DNA of 64,000 nucleotides from Fannyhessea vaginae DSM 15829 (GCF_000159235.2 NZ_ACGK02000001.1:248001-312000), one strand, 5' to 3'; shown: positions 17,774-26,710, counted from the stretch's first letter. Notes: generated from the letters alone by a model not told the origin. Numbers and translations are program-made.

Positions 17774-19228
17774 ATGGCAGTACTTGAGGTTATCATTAAC
17801 ATCTTGTCTACACCTGCTATTCTTGTAGGCTTGCTTGCGTGTTTGGGCTTGTGTTTGCAAGGAAAACCAGTTGAAGACATCGTTAAAGGTACGCTTAAAA
17901 CCATTGTTGGTTTCTTGGTGTTAAGTGCGGGCGCAGGTTTTTTGGTAGGAAACTCTCTCACGGGTTTTGGTCAAATTTTTAACTATGCGTTTAATATGCA
18001 AGGTGTTGTACCAAATAACGAAGCCGTTGTTGCAGATGCGCTTAAGAACTTTGGTGTTAGTTCGGCGGTTATTATGGCAGTAGGAATGGTTCTCAACATT
18101 GTTCTTGCTCGTTTTTCACGCATGCGCTACATTTTCTTAACGGGCCATCACACGCTTTATATGGCATGCATGATTGCGGTTATTTTAGGTGGCGCAGGTC
18201 ATCTTGAAGGTTGGATGCTCTATCTTGCCGGTGGCTGCTTGCTTGGTTTTATTATGGTGCTGTCACCTGCATATTGTCAGGTAACGTTTAGAAAAGTAAC
18301 CGGAAGCGATTCAGTGGCACTTGGTCACTTAGGCGGACTTGGTTACTGGCTTGCTGGTGTGGTTGGCCGCTGCTTTGCCAATGACCCTCATCGCAAAAGC
18401 ACCGAAGAAATCAACTTCCCCAAACGTCTTATCTTTTTACGTGATACAACAGTTTCAATTGGTTTAACGATGGTTATTTTATTCTTAGTGGTAACAGGTA
18501 TTGCTGTTGCACGCGGAATTTTAACCGAAGGTCCTGCATTACTCGCTGCTGATCCCAAAGCATTTGACGCTCAGTTTGGCGCATTAAAAGGGCTTATGAA
18601 CATTGGTTCCGAAACAGTTAACAACTGGATTGTATGGGCCATTACAGGAGGCTTGAGCTTTGCTGGTGGTGTCTACATCATCTTAAGTGGTGTTCGTCTT
18701 ATTATTGGCGAAATTGTTCCTGCTTTCAAAGGCATTGCCGATAAGCTAGTTCCAGGTGCCAAACCTGCACTTGACTGTCCTGTTGCATTTACATATGCAC
18801 CTAATGCGGTGACCATTGGATTTATTAGCTCATTTGTTGGTGGCATTGTTGGACTGTTTATTCTTGGCGGATTAAACGCTATGATTCCTGTTGCTCTTAT
18901 CTTGCCTGGTGTTGTTCCTCACTTCTTCTGTGGTGCTACCGCAGGCGTATTTGGTAATGCAGAAGGTGGCGTGAAAGGTTGTGTGGCTGGTGGCTTTGCG
19001 CACGGTTTGCTTATTACATTCTTGCCAGCTATCTGCATGCCAGTGTTTAATGCTCTTGGTTATACAGGCGCAACTTTCTCCGATGCCGATTTCTCTTGGA
19101 TGGGAATCGTATTTGGTAACATTATAAATTATGCAAATGGTTCGCTCTTAATGCTTATTTGTGTCGTTGTTTACATTGCTCCTATTTTGTATAACTTCCT
19201 TGCACCTAAACCAAAGACGCAGGCGTAA
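17774..19228 (+). CDS. ulaA: PTS EIIC component, UlaA (ascorbate) family
   Basis: 484 residues. Start ATG 17774 follows AAAGGAAG; the 17-codon upstream extension lacks a ribosome site. Polytopic, with the UlaA-type sequence style: LSTPAILVGLLACLGLCLQGK at the start, TGHHTLYMA near 130, and PHFFCGATAGVFGNAEGG near 390. It forms the membrane channel that translocates and phosphorylates the sugar with EIIA/EIIB. The family is named for L-ascorbate, but many members serve other sugars. No ulaD/E/F ascorbate-catabolism genes are nearby; the downstream transketolase genes suggest a pentose or pentitol. Confidence 0.85.
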   Translation: MAVLEVIINILSTPAILVGLLACLGLCLQGKPVEDIVKGTLKTIVGFLVLSAGAGFLVGNSLTGFGQIFNYAFNMQGVVPNNEAVVADALKNFGVSSAVIMAVGMVLNIVLARFSRMRYIFLTGHHTLYMACMIAVILGGAGHLEGWMLYLAGGCLLGFIMVLSPAYCQVTFRKVTGSDSVALGHLGGLGYWLAGVVGRCFANDPHRKSTEEINFPKRLIFLRDTTVSIGLTMVILFLVVTGIAVARGILTEGPALLAADPKAFDAQFGALKGLMNIGSETVNNWIVWAITGGLSFAGGVYIILSGVRLIIGEIVPAFKGIADKLVPGAKPALDCPVAFTYAPNAVTIGFISSFVGGIVGLFILGGLNAMIPVALILPGVVPHFFCGATAGVFGNAEGGVKGCVAGGFAHGLLITFLPAICMPVFNALGYTGATFSDADFSWMGIVFGNIINYANGSLLMLICVVVYIAPILYNFLAPKPKTQA

Positions 19229-19277
19229 GAATTTTGTTACAGCGACGCTAAGAAGGCTTTGGCGATTGTTTAACATC

Positions 19278-19307
19278 AAGCGAGGTCAGCTGGCCTCGCT
19301 TGTTTTA
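19278..19307 (+). terminator. Terminator or attenuator between EIIC and EIIB
   Basis: Stem AAGCGAGG/CCTCGCTT (19278-19285 with 19294-19301) then GTTTTAT. It splits the PTS cluster, leaving EIIB 170 bases further on. Confidence 0.6.
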
Positions 19308-19479
19308 TCGGACGGACTTATAAAGGTACAAGCACACAAATGTATTGTGTTATATCTCTGTTTAACTCAAGCGCAAACATGTGTTCAATAAAGTTCAGAG
19401 ATAATAATAGTGTAATAAGGTTACAGCCCTGTGATACGGTAGGTGTAGAGGGCGTCCAAATAAATTGTAAGGGGTTGCT

Positions 19480-19761
19480 ATGAGTGTACATAAGATTTTA
19501 TGTTGTTGCGGTTCCGGATTGGGTTCAAGCCTTATCGTTCATATGAATGCGGAAGACGCTGTTAAAAAGCTTGGTCATCCCGAAATTGAAGTGGATCATA
19601 CTACTATTTCTGACATCAATCCTCAAGCTGCCGATTTATTTATTGTTGGCAATGATTTAAAGGATTTTATGCAAGGTATTCCCGATGAGAAAAAGGTAGT
19701 TCTTATCAATATTTTAGACAAGGCAGAGCTTGAACAAAAGCTGGCACAACATATCGGATAA
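19480..19761 (+). CDS. ulaB: PTS EIIB component (ascorbate type)
   Basis: 93 residues. The phosphocysteine loop CCCGSGLGSSLI lies at residues 8-19; Cys10 aligns with the active cysteine of UlaB (CGNGxGSS). It transfers phosphate from EIIA to the incoming sugar at EIIC. It is separated from EIIC by a 250-base gap containing a terminator-like hairpin, so its level may be set independently. The ATG is behind AAGGGGTTGCT, a modest ribosome site. Confidence 0.85.
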   Translation: MSVHKILCCCGSGLGSSLIVHMNAEDAVKKLGHPEIEVDHTTISDINPQAADLFIVGNDLKDFMQGIPDEKKVVLINILDKAELEQKLAQHIG

Positions 19762-19839
19762 TCGTTGTCTTGTGTGTAAATAACGTATAACAGCTAGATA
19801 TATAGAGCGTGCAATACAGTGACAGAACAGGAGTGCTCC

Positions 19840-20775
19840 GTGGAGGATAGGGAATATAAAAAAATTAAGCTTTTAGCAACAAAAATTCGTCGTGATGTAC
19901 TTGCAATGCTTCAGCATAGAGGTTACGGCCATATTGGCGGCTCGCTTTCATTAGCCGATGCCTATGCTGTGCTTTATGCTAAACATTTGCGTCATCGCCC
20001 TGATAATCCTCACTGGGAAGACAGAGATCGTATTGTTTTGTCAAAAGGACATGCAGGTCCCGTTATGTATTCAACGCTTGCCGAGCGCGGATTCTTTCCT
20101 AAGGAGTGGCTCTTTACCTTAAATGATGGTGGAACGCGCCTGCCTTCTCATACCGATCGTCTTAAAACGCCTGGCGTTGATGCAACAACTGGTTCTTTGG
20201 GCCAGGGAACTTCGCTTGCAGCTGGTATTGCCTATGCCCTCAAAAAGAAAAATTCTTCTCGTAATACCTATCTTTTTGTAGGCGACGGGGAACTTAACGA
20301 AGGTCAGTGTTGGGAAGCATTTGAGTTCATTGCTGCGCACCGTCTTGATCGCTGCATTGTATTTATAGATGACAATAAAAAGCAGCTTGACGGCAGAACT
20401 AAAGACATTCTTGATCCGTTTGACTATGTAGACAAAATGCGCGCCTTTGGTTTTTATACACAAAAGGTAAATGGTCAAGATATTATTGCGCTTGACGAGG
20501 CAATTACTCGCGCAAAAGACCAGCACGATCAAGCCAACGCTATTGTACTTGACACCATTAAAGGTGCTGGTGTTCCTTACTTTGAAGAAACCGAAATGAA
20601 TCACTCGATGAAGTGGAATAACGACGAAATCAATAAAGCTACCGATGAAGCGATTGCGCGCTTTGACCAAGAAATTGCTGCGCTTGCCTATGCGCTCGAA
20701 GGGGAGAGTCTTCCTTGCGCTTGTAGCGGCCTAGACGATGGTAAAAGTTCTTGCGCCACACAAAATCTTTCTTAA
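19840..20775 (+). CDS. Transketolase, N-terminal (TPP-binding) subunit
   Basis: 311 residues from GTG 19840, preferred over the in-frame GTG at 19819 because ACAGGAG lies seven bases before it. It carries the first half of transketolase: RRDVLAMLQHRGYGHIGGS, DRDRIVLSKGHAGP (as EDRDRIVLSKGHAGP) and the thiamine diphosphate motif GDGELNEGQCWEA ... IVFIDDNKKQLDG. Its partner is the next gene. Split transketolases are common in Gram-positives and archaea. It interconverts pentulose phosphates with triose and heptulose phosphates and would consume sugar imported by the adjacent PTS. Confidence 0.9.
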   Translation: MEDREYKKIKLLATKIRRDVLAMLQHRGYGHIGGSLSLADAYAVLYAKHLRHRPDNPHWEDRDRIVLSKGHAGPVMYSTLAERGFFPKEWLFTLNDGGTRLPSHTDRLKTPGVDATTGSLGQGTSLAAGIAYALKKKNSSRNTYLFVGDGELNEGQCWEAFEFIAAHRLDRCIVFIDDNKKQLDGRTKDILDPFDYVDKMRAFGFYTQKVNGQDIIALDEAITRAKDQHDQANAIVLDTIKGAGVPYFEETEMNHSMKWNNDEINKATDEAIARFDQEIAALAYALEGESLPCACSGLDDGKSSCATQNLS

Positions 20776-20803
20776 TATGAGTAGCTACGGAGAGTGAGGA
20801 ATA

Positions 20804-21766
20804 ATGTTTAAACTTGCAAAAGATTGTAGAAGCGCAGGAAAACCTTATCGTGATGCGGTTGTTGATACGCTGCTTGACTTGATGAAAACAAATGATCGTG
20901 TTTTATGTTTTGACGCAGATTTAGGCGGAGCAAGCGGAACGCTTAAAATTCAAAAGGAGCTGCCCGAACAGTTTGTAGAAGTTGGTATTGCCGAACAAAA
21001 CATGATGGGCATGGCAGCGGGTATGTCGTCCGAGGGATATATTCCATTTTGTCATACCTTTGGACCTTTTGCTACCCGTAGATGTTTTGACCAAATTTAT
21101 TTGTCTGGTGGATATGCGCACAACACCATCAATATTTGGGGCTCAGACCCCGGCTTTACTGCAGGAGCTAACGGAGGAACTCACACAACTTGGGAAGATA
21201 TGGCTCTTATGCGCATGATTCCAGGTTCAATTATTACCGATGCAGCAGATCCCGTACAAATGGAGTGGATTATTCGTACATTTGCAACTTTGGAAGGCGT
21301 ACACTACGTAAGATCGGGAAGAAAAGCCTCGTATAGTATTTATGAGAGTGGCTCTACCTTTGAACTTGGACGTGGAAATGTTCTTCAAAAAGGTAGTGAT
21401 GTTCTTATCATAAGCGCTGGTCAGTTGGTTAAAGATGCGCTCGATGCTGCAGAAGAATTAGAAAAACAAGGCTTGTCAGTAGAAGTTATTGATATGTTTT
21501 GCATTAAGCCGCTTGATAAAGAACTGGTGTTAAGCGAAGTTGCAGGGAAACGCGCTGTAGTAACTTTTGAAAATCATAGCGTTAACGGTGGCTTGGGATC
21601 AAGTGTTGCCGAAACTCTTGTAGAAGCGCAAGTATGTGTTCCATTTAAGCGTATTGGGGTAAATGAGCAGTTTGGTCAGGTGGGCACTGCCGATTGGCTT
21701 CAAAAAGAGTTTGGCCTTTGTGCTTCAGATGTGGTAAAGACAGTTAACGCTTTGTTGGCGCGCTAA
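20804..21766 (+). CDS. Transketolase, C-terminal (pyrimidine-binding) subunit
   Basis: 320 residues with ATG behind GGAGAGTGAGG. It has the Pyr-domain features FDADLGGASGT and EVGIAEQNMMGMAAGMS, where the Glu activates thiamine diphosphate, plus the C-terminal domain IIISAGQLVKDALDAAEEL. It begins 28 bases after the N-terminal subunit, so the two are co-translated and form the active heterotetramer. A strong terminator follows. Confidence 0.9.
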   Translation: MFKLAKDCRSAGKPYRDAVVDTLLDLMKTNDRVLCFDADLGGASGTLKIQKELPEQFVEVGIAEQNMMGMAAGMSSEGYIPFCHTFGPFATRRCFDQIYLSGGYAHNTINIWGSDPGFTAGANGGTHTTWEDMALMRMIPGSIITDAADPVQMEWIIRTFATLEGVHYVRSGRKASYSIYESGSTFELGRGNVLQKGSDVLIISAGQLVKDALDAAEELEKQGLSVEVIDMFCIKPLDKELVLSEVAGKRAVVTFENHSVNGGLGSSVAETLVEAQVCVPFKRIGVNEQFGQVGTADWLQKEFGLCASDVVKTVNALLAR

Positions 21767-21854
21767 CCTGTTTTGCTGTAGGGTTTATCTTTGCGCAAAC
21801 ATGTGAATTATGTATTTACGAGCTTATGTATAAAAGTAATTAAGAGCAGATAAA

Positions 21855-21885
21855 ACGCACGTTGCATGTTGTGACGTGCGTTTTT
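21855..21885 (+). terminator. Terminator of the PTS/transketolase operon
   Basis: Stem ACGCACGT/ACGTGCGT (21855-21862 with 21874-21881) followed by TTTTT. Confidence 0.8.
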
Positions 21886-21977
21886 ATAAATGAATTTATA
21901 CCGACATATCAACTTATGATTTATACTGATGTACATAATTATTAAGAACATTATAACTTTCGTGATAAGGGTTTACC

Positions 21978-23318
21978 ATGCAAGATTTTCACCCCGTCAT
22001 TATTGGCTCTGACATAGGTACGTATGCACTCGCACGGTCGTTTCATGAAGCATACGGCAAAACTTCCTCGGTAGTAGCTTCTCAAATTCTAGGACCAATC
22101 GCTCATTCTCGTATTATTCAGGTGTTCTTAGAGAAAGATTATGTAATGCACGATGTGCCCTACTCGGCACTGGTGCAAGCGTTGCTGACATTGGGTCCTC
22201 AATTACAGCGCACGTTTGCGGGCCAAAAATTGTTGCTGATCGCCAATGCAGATACCTACGTAAGAGATTTAGTTTCACATTACGACGTGTTAAGTACATA
22301 CTACACTTTTGCAGCGCCTTCGTTTAGTTTGTTGCAACAGGTAAATGATAAGGAAGTTTTTCCTTCTCTCATAAAACAATATGGGCTTCAAACGCCGTTG
22401 TCGTGTTCGGTTGATTTGGCCGATGAACCTCGTGCAGTATTAGACCAGATTATGGACAATCATGAACTTGCGGTAAATTTTGCAACGCATGCGCTCATTT
22501 TAAAGCCCGTGTTAAGTTCTGGTTATGAGAAGCTTTCATGGCCTGGTAAATATAAGGTTTATACAGCACATTCACAAGACGAATTATTTCGTATTATAAG
22601 CGATCTTCATGTTCACGCACTTGAACACGAAGAAGTAAGGCACTTTTTGGCTCAGCGCCGCGTTGAAGGTAACGATAGCTATAATTTGTCAATAACGGCT
22701 TATGTAGACGAATCCAACCGCGTAACACTGTTGGGATCGGCGCACGTTTTGCTCGAAGATCATGTACCCACAGCGTTGGGCAATCCCGCATGTATGATAA
22801 CGGAAAGTTATCCAAAGATATACCAAAAAGTTTGCAACTTCTTAACGGGTATTCAATGGCGAGGTTTTGCAAATTTTGATCTTAAAATAGATGAGCATAC
22901 GCACGAACTGTACTGTTTTGAAATGAATCCGCGCATTGGTAGAAATTTGTATTACAATACCGCATCTGGTCTTAATCCCATGCGCGTGTTGGTGGCAGAT
23001 ATGATTGAGCATCGTGCTATAGAAACGCAGCGTCTAAAAAAGAGTATTTGTTATAGTGTTTTACCGCCTCGTCTTGCGCTCCGTTATTTGGGAGATTCAA
23101 GTGAGCGCGCCTTACGCACTCATATAAGAAGAGGTAGCGTCTATAATCCCCTGTATTACCCCTTTGAATTTGACATAAGTAAGCGCGGTCTTCTCCGTTT
23201 TGCCTATGTAAGCATTGCTTATCTTAATTACTGGCGCAAGTTTTATCGAGATTTTCCGCCGTCAGTTGCTAAAACAACAGGTACTACGTGGTTGGACACA
23301 ACAGACATCACTCTGTAA
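21978..23318 (+). CDS. ATP-grasp ligase, probable D-aspartate ligase for the peptidoglycan cross-bridge
   Basis: 446 residues. The N-terminus PVIIGSDIGTYALARSFHEA and the following YGKTSSVVAS closely recall the Enterococcus faecium D-aspartate ligase (IPILLGSDMNVYGMARSF; compared from memory). Later ATP-grasp features are LILKPVLSSGYEKL (nucleotide-binding Lys) and GFANFDLKID ... ELYCFEMNPRIGRN (metal-binding Asp, Glu and Asn). Such enzymes activate a carboxylate with ATP and join it to an amine. In the D-Asp case the acceptor is the lysine side chain of the murein precursor. That agrees with the lysine-type MurE in this window and with L-Lys/D-Asp peptidoglycan reported in related genera. 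Single gene. Another carboxylate-amine ligase role is the alternative. Confidence 0.65.
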   Translation: MQDFHPVIIGSDIGTYALARSFHEAYGKTSSVVASQILGPIAHSRIIQVFLEKDYVMHDVPYSALVQALLTLGPQLQRTFAGQKLLLIANADTYVRDLVSHYDVLSTYYTFAAPSFSLLQQVNDKEVFPSLIKQYGLQTPLSCSVDLADEPRAVLDQIMDNHELAVNFATHALILKPVLSSGYEKLSWPGKYKVYTAHSQDELFRIISDLHVHALEHEEVRHFLAQRRVEGNDSYNLSITAYVDESNRVTLLGSAHVLLEDHVPTALGNPACMITESYPKIYQKVCNFLTGIQWRGFANFDLKIDEHTHELYCFEMNPRIGRNLYYNTASGLNPMRVLVADMIEHRAIETQRLKKSICYSVLPPRLALRYLGDSSERALRTHIRRGSVYNPLYYPFEFDISKRGLLRFAYVSIAYLNYWRKFYRDFPPSVAKTTGTTWLDTTDITL

Positions 23319-23387
23319 GACTTCCCATGTGAGGTTGCAAAAACTCTTTACTATCATAAAAACAGGTTGGTGAGTCTAGGGATACAA

Positions 23388-23418
23388 AAGCCCCTGCCGT
23401 ACAATACGACAGGGGCTT
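23388..23418 (-). terminator. Hairpin between convergent genes
   Basis: AAGCCCCTG/CAGGGGCTT, nine perfect pairs. TTTT follows on the minus strand, so it should end the lemA transcript; it may also act on the plus strand. Confidence 0.6.
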
Positions 23419-23460
23419 ACATATGCGTAATCAAGCGCGCACGCTCATGTAACGGTGCAA

Positions 23461-24015
23461 TTAAAACTTAACCTCGGGAACATCGCGTGCACTTTCGCTT
23501 GTAACAGCAAAGCCTTCGCGTTTGCCAAAGTGGAAAAGTCCTGCAAAAATAACGCCAGGAAACGTGGTAATGGCGTTATTAAACATAAGTACACAATCAT
23601 TAAAGCTCATGCGCGCATAGCTAATTTTATCTTCGGTATCGCTTAGCTGAGATTGAAGCTGCTGAAAATTGGCATTTGCTTTAAGGTCGGGATAGCTTTC
23701 CGCAACGGCAAACAAATGTCCAAGTGTTTGCGTAAGCGTGTTAGAGGCATCCATCTTTTCTACGGGAGTAGCTGCGCTGTTAACAGCTGCGCGCGCGGCA
23801 ATAACGTTTTCAAGTGTCTTTGATTCGTGAGCTGCATAGCCTTTTACGGTTTCAACGAGATTAGGAATAAGATCATTTCTACGTTGAAGCTGCGTATCAA
23901 TAGTTTGCCATGCGTTGTCGCAACGGTTGTTCAGCTGGACAATGTGGTTATACATCATAACTGCAATAAGCAGCACAACCACAATTATGCCAACAATTAT
24001 AAGTGTTTCAGGCAT
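23461..24015 (-). CDS. lemA: LemA family protein
   Basis: 184 residues, start ATG 24015 with AGGAG. One N-terminal membrane segment (LIIVGIIVVVLLIAVMMY) is followed by the LemA hallmark NRCDNAWQTIDTQLQRRNDL and IPNLVETVKGYAAHE, then a helical coiled domain (DTEDKISYARMSFNDCV). The topology is a short outside N-terminus with a helical bundle. LemA proteins are widespread and of unclear function, often beside proteases such as HtpX; no such gene is adjacent here. The frame upstream to 24129 lacks a start signal. Confidence 0.9.
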   Translation of the reverse strand: MPETLIIVGIIVVVLLIAVMMYNHIVQLNNRCDNAWQTIDTQLQRRNDLIPNLVETVKGYAAHESKTLENVIAARAAVNSAATPVEKMDASNTLTQTLGHLFAVAESYPDLKANANFQQLQSQLSDTEDKISYARMSFNDCVLMFNNAITTFPGVIFAGLFHFGKREGFAVTSESARDVPEVKF

Positions 24016-24193
24016 GGTATCTCCTGTTCGCCTTGTTGTGTTTGATAATTTTGTTGTATATACCCCTTCATTATACACGTTGCTGAGCAGTTTTGAGACG
24101 TTGCATATCGTTACGGAGTAATCAAACAACGAAAGATGGAGCGGCTGATGAAATACAGGTTATATGAAGTGTATGGGCATTAAAACGTAATTA

Positions 24194-24219
24194 GCGCGCG
24201 ATTTACATGCGAAGCGCGC
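24194..24219. repeat. GCGCGC inverted repeat upstream of tRNA-Ser
   Basis: GCGCGC at 24194-24199 and 24214-24219 around a 14-base loop, between lemA and tRNA-Ser. Function unknown. Confidence 0.3.
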
Positions 24220-24284
24220 GCAAACAACTGCACGTTAAACTGGACGTATTGCAAAAAAATTGTGTAAATGTGATTACGTAAAAA

Positions 24285-24375
24285 TGGCGGAGGGGGAGGG
24301 ATTCGAACCCTCGGAACGGGGTTGCCGCTCAACGGTTTTCAAGACCGCCGCATTCGACCACTCTGCCACCCCTCC
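24285..24375 (-). tRNA. tRNA-Ser (anticodon TGA)
   Basis: 91 nt with encoded CCA (24285-24287) and a long variable arm. Acceptor GGAGGGG/CCCCTCC, discriminator G, anticodon loop CTTGAAA, T-arm GAGGG/CCCTC. Confidence 0.93.
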
Positions 24376-24601
24376 GTAGCTGCCTAGCTTTTGTACGTGC
24401 GATGAACAAAACGAAATGAGTACATAAGCTCTTGCACAGCTTTTATAGTGTACAACATTAAGCTCTATAAGTGTACAAAAACTTATATCTTTTTGATTTT
24501 CGTGTAAAATTTAAGGATACAAAGCTTGCACGCATGCTATGCGCTTGCTCTTGCTGCAAGATAACGCACCGTTTTTGGGAAAAGTTTGTAAGGAATTATC
24601 G

Positions 24602-25252
24602 ATGACCTACAAGAGCTCTTGTTCTGATAACGCAACAACCAATGAGGCGCCTTTGCATCGCGCGCTCGTTGACTGCCAACAATCGCCACGCCATGTGTAC
24701 GATTCAAGTGCGCTTGATACGCCGTCTGATACATCGCCCGATACATCGCCCGATACATCAATACATCCGACTCCATGTGACAACGAGGATTTTTGCGACC
24801 TTGATACGTATTATATGCACTGCGCCCTTGCACAGGCTCAAAAGGCAGCTTTAGAGCAAGAGGTTCCTATTGGGGCAGTTGTAGTTTGTAACAACACCAT
24901 ACTTTCGGCAGCACATAATTTACGCCAACATAGCCATAACCCTAGTGATCATGCGGAATTTATTGCCATGTTACAAGCAGCAAAGAAGCTTGATTCATGG
25001 CATCTTGAGCGCTGCTGTGTATATGTAACGCTTGAACCTTGTCTTATGTGCGCAGGTCTTATGCTCAACGCGCGTATTGCACGCTGCGTTTTTGGTGCAT
25101 ACGATCAAAAAGCAGGAGCTTGTGGAAGCTTGTATAACGTAAGTAATGATTTTAGGCTTAATCACTCCTTTGAGCTAAAAGGTGGTGTTTTAGCCGATGA
25201 AAGTGCAAATCTTCTGCAACAGTTTTTCAAGCATAAGCGCGCGCACGGCTAG
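24602..25252 (+). CDS. tadA: tRNA-specific adenosine deaminase TadA with N-terminal extension
   Basis: 216 residues from ATG 24602 (AAGGA seven bases upstream). It converts A34 to inosine in tRNA-Arg(ACG). The zinc site is HAEF (catalytic Glu) and PCLMC; typical flanks VPIGAVVV and NDFRLNHSFELKGGVL are present. The catalytic domain starts near residue 70 (YYMHCALAQAQKAAL). The preceding ~65 residues are unusual, low in complexity, and carry DTSP repeats encoded by 12-nt tandem copies at 24718-24760. An internal ATG at the catalytic domain is a possible alternative start, but no ribosome site was noticed there. Confidence 0.85.
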   Translation: MTYKSSCSDNATTNEAPLHRALVDCQQSPRHVYDSSALDTPSDTSPDTSPDTSIHPTPCDNEDFCDLDTYYMHCALAQAQKAALEQEVPIGAVVVCNNTILSAAHNLRQHSHNPSDHAEFIAMLQAAKKLDSWHLERCCVYVTLEPCLMCAGLMLNARIARCVFGAYDQKAGACGSLYNVSNDFRLNHSFELKGGVLADESANLLQQFFKHKRAHG

Positions 25253-25309
25253 TGCAGCTTGAGCCTTTGCGCACATGGTGGGCGGAAAATCCGATACATT
25301 CTTACACGC

Positions 25310-26212
25310 TTAGTGCGAGAGCAATGGCTCTACGCGGTAGGATTTTGTAATCTTTAATGCTAAATTGCTGGCAACTAAGACGTTGTTAGCTACAACGCGA
25401 GGGTCTTCTTCGTCTTCGGGAATGAGATACACGTAGGCAAATTGTGTTTGCATAGAAGCAATAACCTTATGCAAAACACTGCCAGAAGACATGTCAAGTG
25501 GAGAAATGATATTGGCTAAATACACGCCGTCTGCGCGTAGGCGGCTTTTAAGTAAGCGCGCGCCCTCTTGATTTGCAAGCGAGATCAGCGCGTTTTTTCC
25601 AGCAAACGCATCGTTAATGATTACATCATAGGTTTCTTGAGTGTGTTGCAGATAATGCACGCCGTCGGCATGGATAATGCGCGCGCGACACGTGCTTGGT
25701 CGTTGTTCCTCTAGGCACGCAGGATAGTTGAGCTCTTGATATGAGTTTTTGCAAAACGCATCAAGCGTTTGTTGTAAAAAGAAAAACCGTTTGGCAAGTT
25801 TTGTAATCGTGGGATCAATTTCTACCACGCTCACCTGCATGTTTGGGTAGTGCGCCCACATCCATTTGGGGAGCGAATAACCTCCTGCACCTATGACCAG
25901 CGTTTTACCTGCTTCTTTATGCGCAAGTTCTACCACTTGCATCATGTACTGATGATAGATGCAAACCAGCTTATAGCGCAGCTCTTTTTGCAAGTAGCAT
26001 ACCGACTGAAATTTGTTGCCTACGTTCAACAACCGAATGGGCGTTTTTTGTTTATCTTGTGAATCAAAAATCAGCACAGGGCCAAATTTACTTTTTATGA
26101 AGAGATGAGCCCCACGCATTCGTAAGATAAGGTAAAATAGTGCCAATATACCTGTGCTCACTACACAAGTCCAACCGCTTATCGTAAGAAGTGATGTAAG
26201 TATATTGTGCAT
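25310..26212 (-). CDS. Spermidine-synthase-like methyltransferase-fold protein, membrane-anchored
   Basis: 300 residues. One N-terminal hydrophobic segment (VVSTGILALFYLILRM) precedes a Rossmann domain with LVIGAGGYSLPKWM (nucleotide loop), VVEIDPTITKLAKRFF and YDVIINDAFAG, the pattern of spermidine synthase and related fused or orphan SAM-dependent proteins. The polyamine-synthase Asp of a DxxD is not obvious, and no speD is seen. Whether it makes polyamines or methylates something is undetermined. The AAGGAG upstream of the ATG has long spacing (about 11 bases). Divergent from tatA. Confidence 0.65.
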   Translation of the reverse strand: MHNILTSLLTISGWTCVVSTGILALFYLILRMRGAHLFIKSKFGPVLIFDSQDKQKTPIRLLNVGNKFQSVCYLQKELRYKLVCIYHQYMMQVVELAHKEAGKTLVIGAGGYSLPKWMWAHYPNMQVSVVEIDPTITKLAKRFFFLQQTLDAFCKNSYQELNYPACLEEQRPSTCRARIIHADGVHYLQHTQETYDVIINDAFAGKNALISLANQEGARLLKSRLRADGVYLANIISPLDMSSGSVLHKVIASMQTQFAYVYLIPEDEEDPRVVANNVLVASNLALKITKSYRVEPLLSH

Positions 26213-26290
26213 TATTAAAGAAAACTCCTTATGTTGGGCATAATGGATAAAATCTAATTGTTATTTTGCAGTTGGCTCAGCTATACTAAC

Positions 26291-26318
26291 TTGTGCAAAC
26301 TTGTACATCGCATACTAT
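26291..26318 (+). promoter_or_regulatory. Candidate promoter for tatA
   Basis: TTGTGC (26291-26296), a 16-base spacer, TACTAT (26313-26318), about 60 bases before the tatA ATG. Confidence 0.4.
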
Positions 26319-26377
26319 TGTACGCTAAAACAGGTAACATCAGGTATGTGTAATACGTGGACGTATTGGAGGCATAT

Positions 26378-26614
26378 ATGATTCTGGGTATGGGTCCTTT
26401 AGAGCTTGTTATTGTGGTAGCCATTGTTTTGGTTATTTTTGGACCTAAAAATCTTCCAAAACTCGGAAGTGCATTGGGTAAAACCGTTAAAAGCGTTCGC
26501 GAGGGTCTTGATGATTCAAGCGATGACACCAATAAAAAAGACGAAAAAGCAAAAAGCTCTGCTAAATCTCAAGAAGCAGAGGATGTTGTCGTTGAGGACA
26601 GCAAAGAGCATTAG
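26378..26614 (+). CDS. tatA: Sec-independent protein translocase TatA
   Basis: 78 residues from ATG 26378, preceded by TTGGAGG; the GTG at 26357 is less likely. It has a short N-terminal membrane helix (PLELVIVVAIVLVIFG), the hinge FGPKNLPKLGSALGK matching the family FGPKxLPxLG pattern, an amphipathic helix and an acidic/Lys-rich tail. TatA oligomers form the pathway for folded twin-arginine substrates. No tatC is nearby, so the receptor must be encoded elsewhere. It is upstream of greA, possibly in the same transcript. Confidence 0.88.
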   Translation: MILGMGPLELVIVVAIVLVIFGPKNLPKLGSALGKTVKSVREGLDDSSDDTNKKDEKAKSSAKSQEAEDVVVEDSKEH

Positions 26615-26710
26615 TCTTGTTTGCGCATGTCACGCACTTTGTGTGTAAGGTAAAGTATTGTGCGCTAACACATGAGCATGGATTGTAAGTTTCTTTTGAG
26701 AAGGTAGCAG

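Noticed and set aside
24539..24601. Earlier ATG of TadA at 24539
   Set aside because: No ribosome site; AAGGA fits the ATG at 24602.
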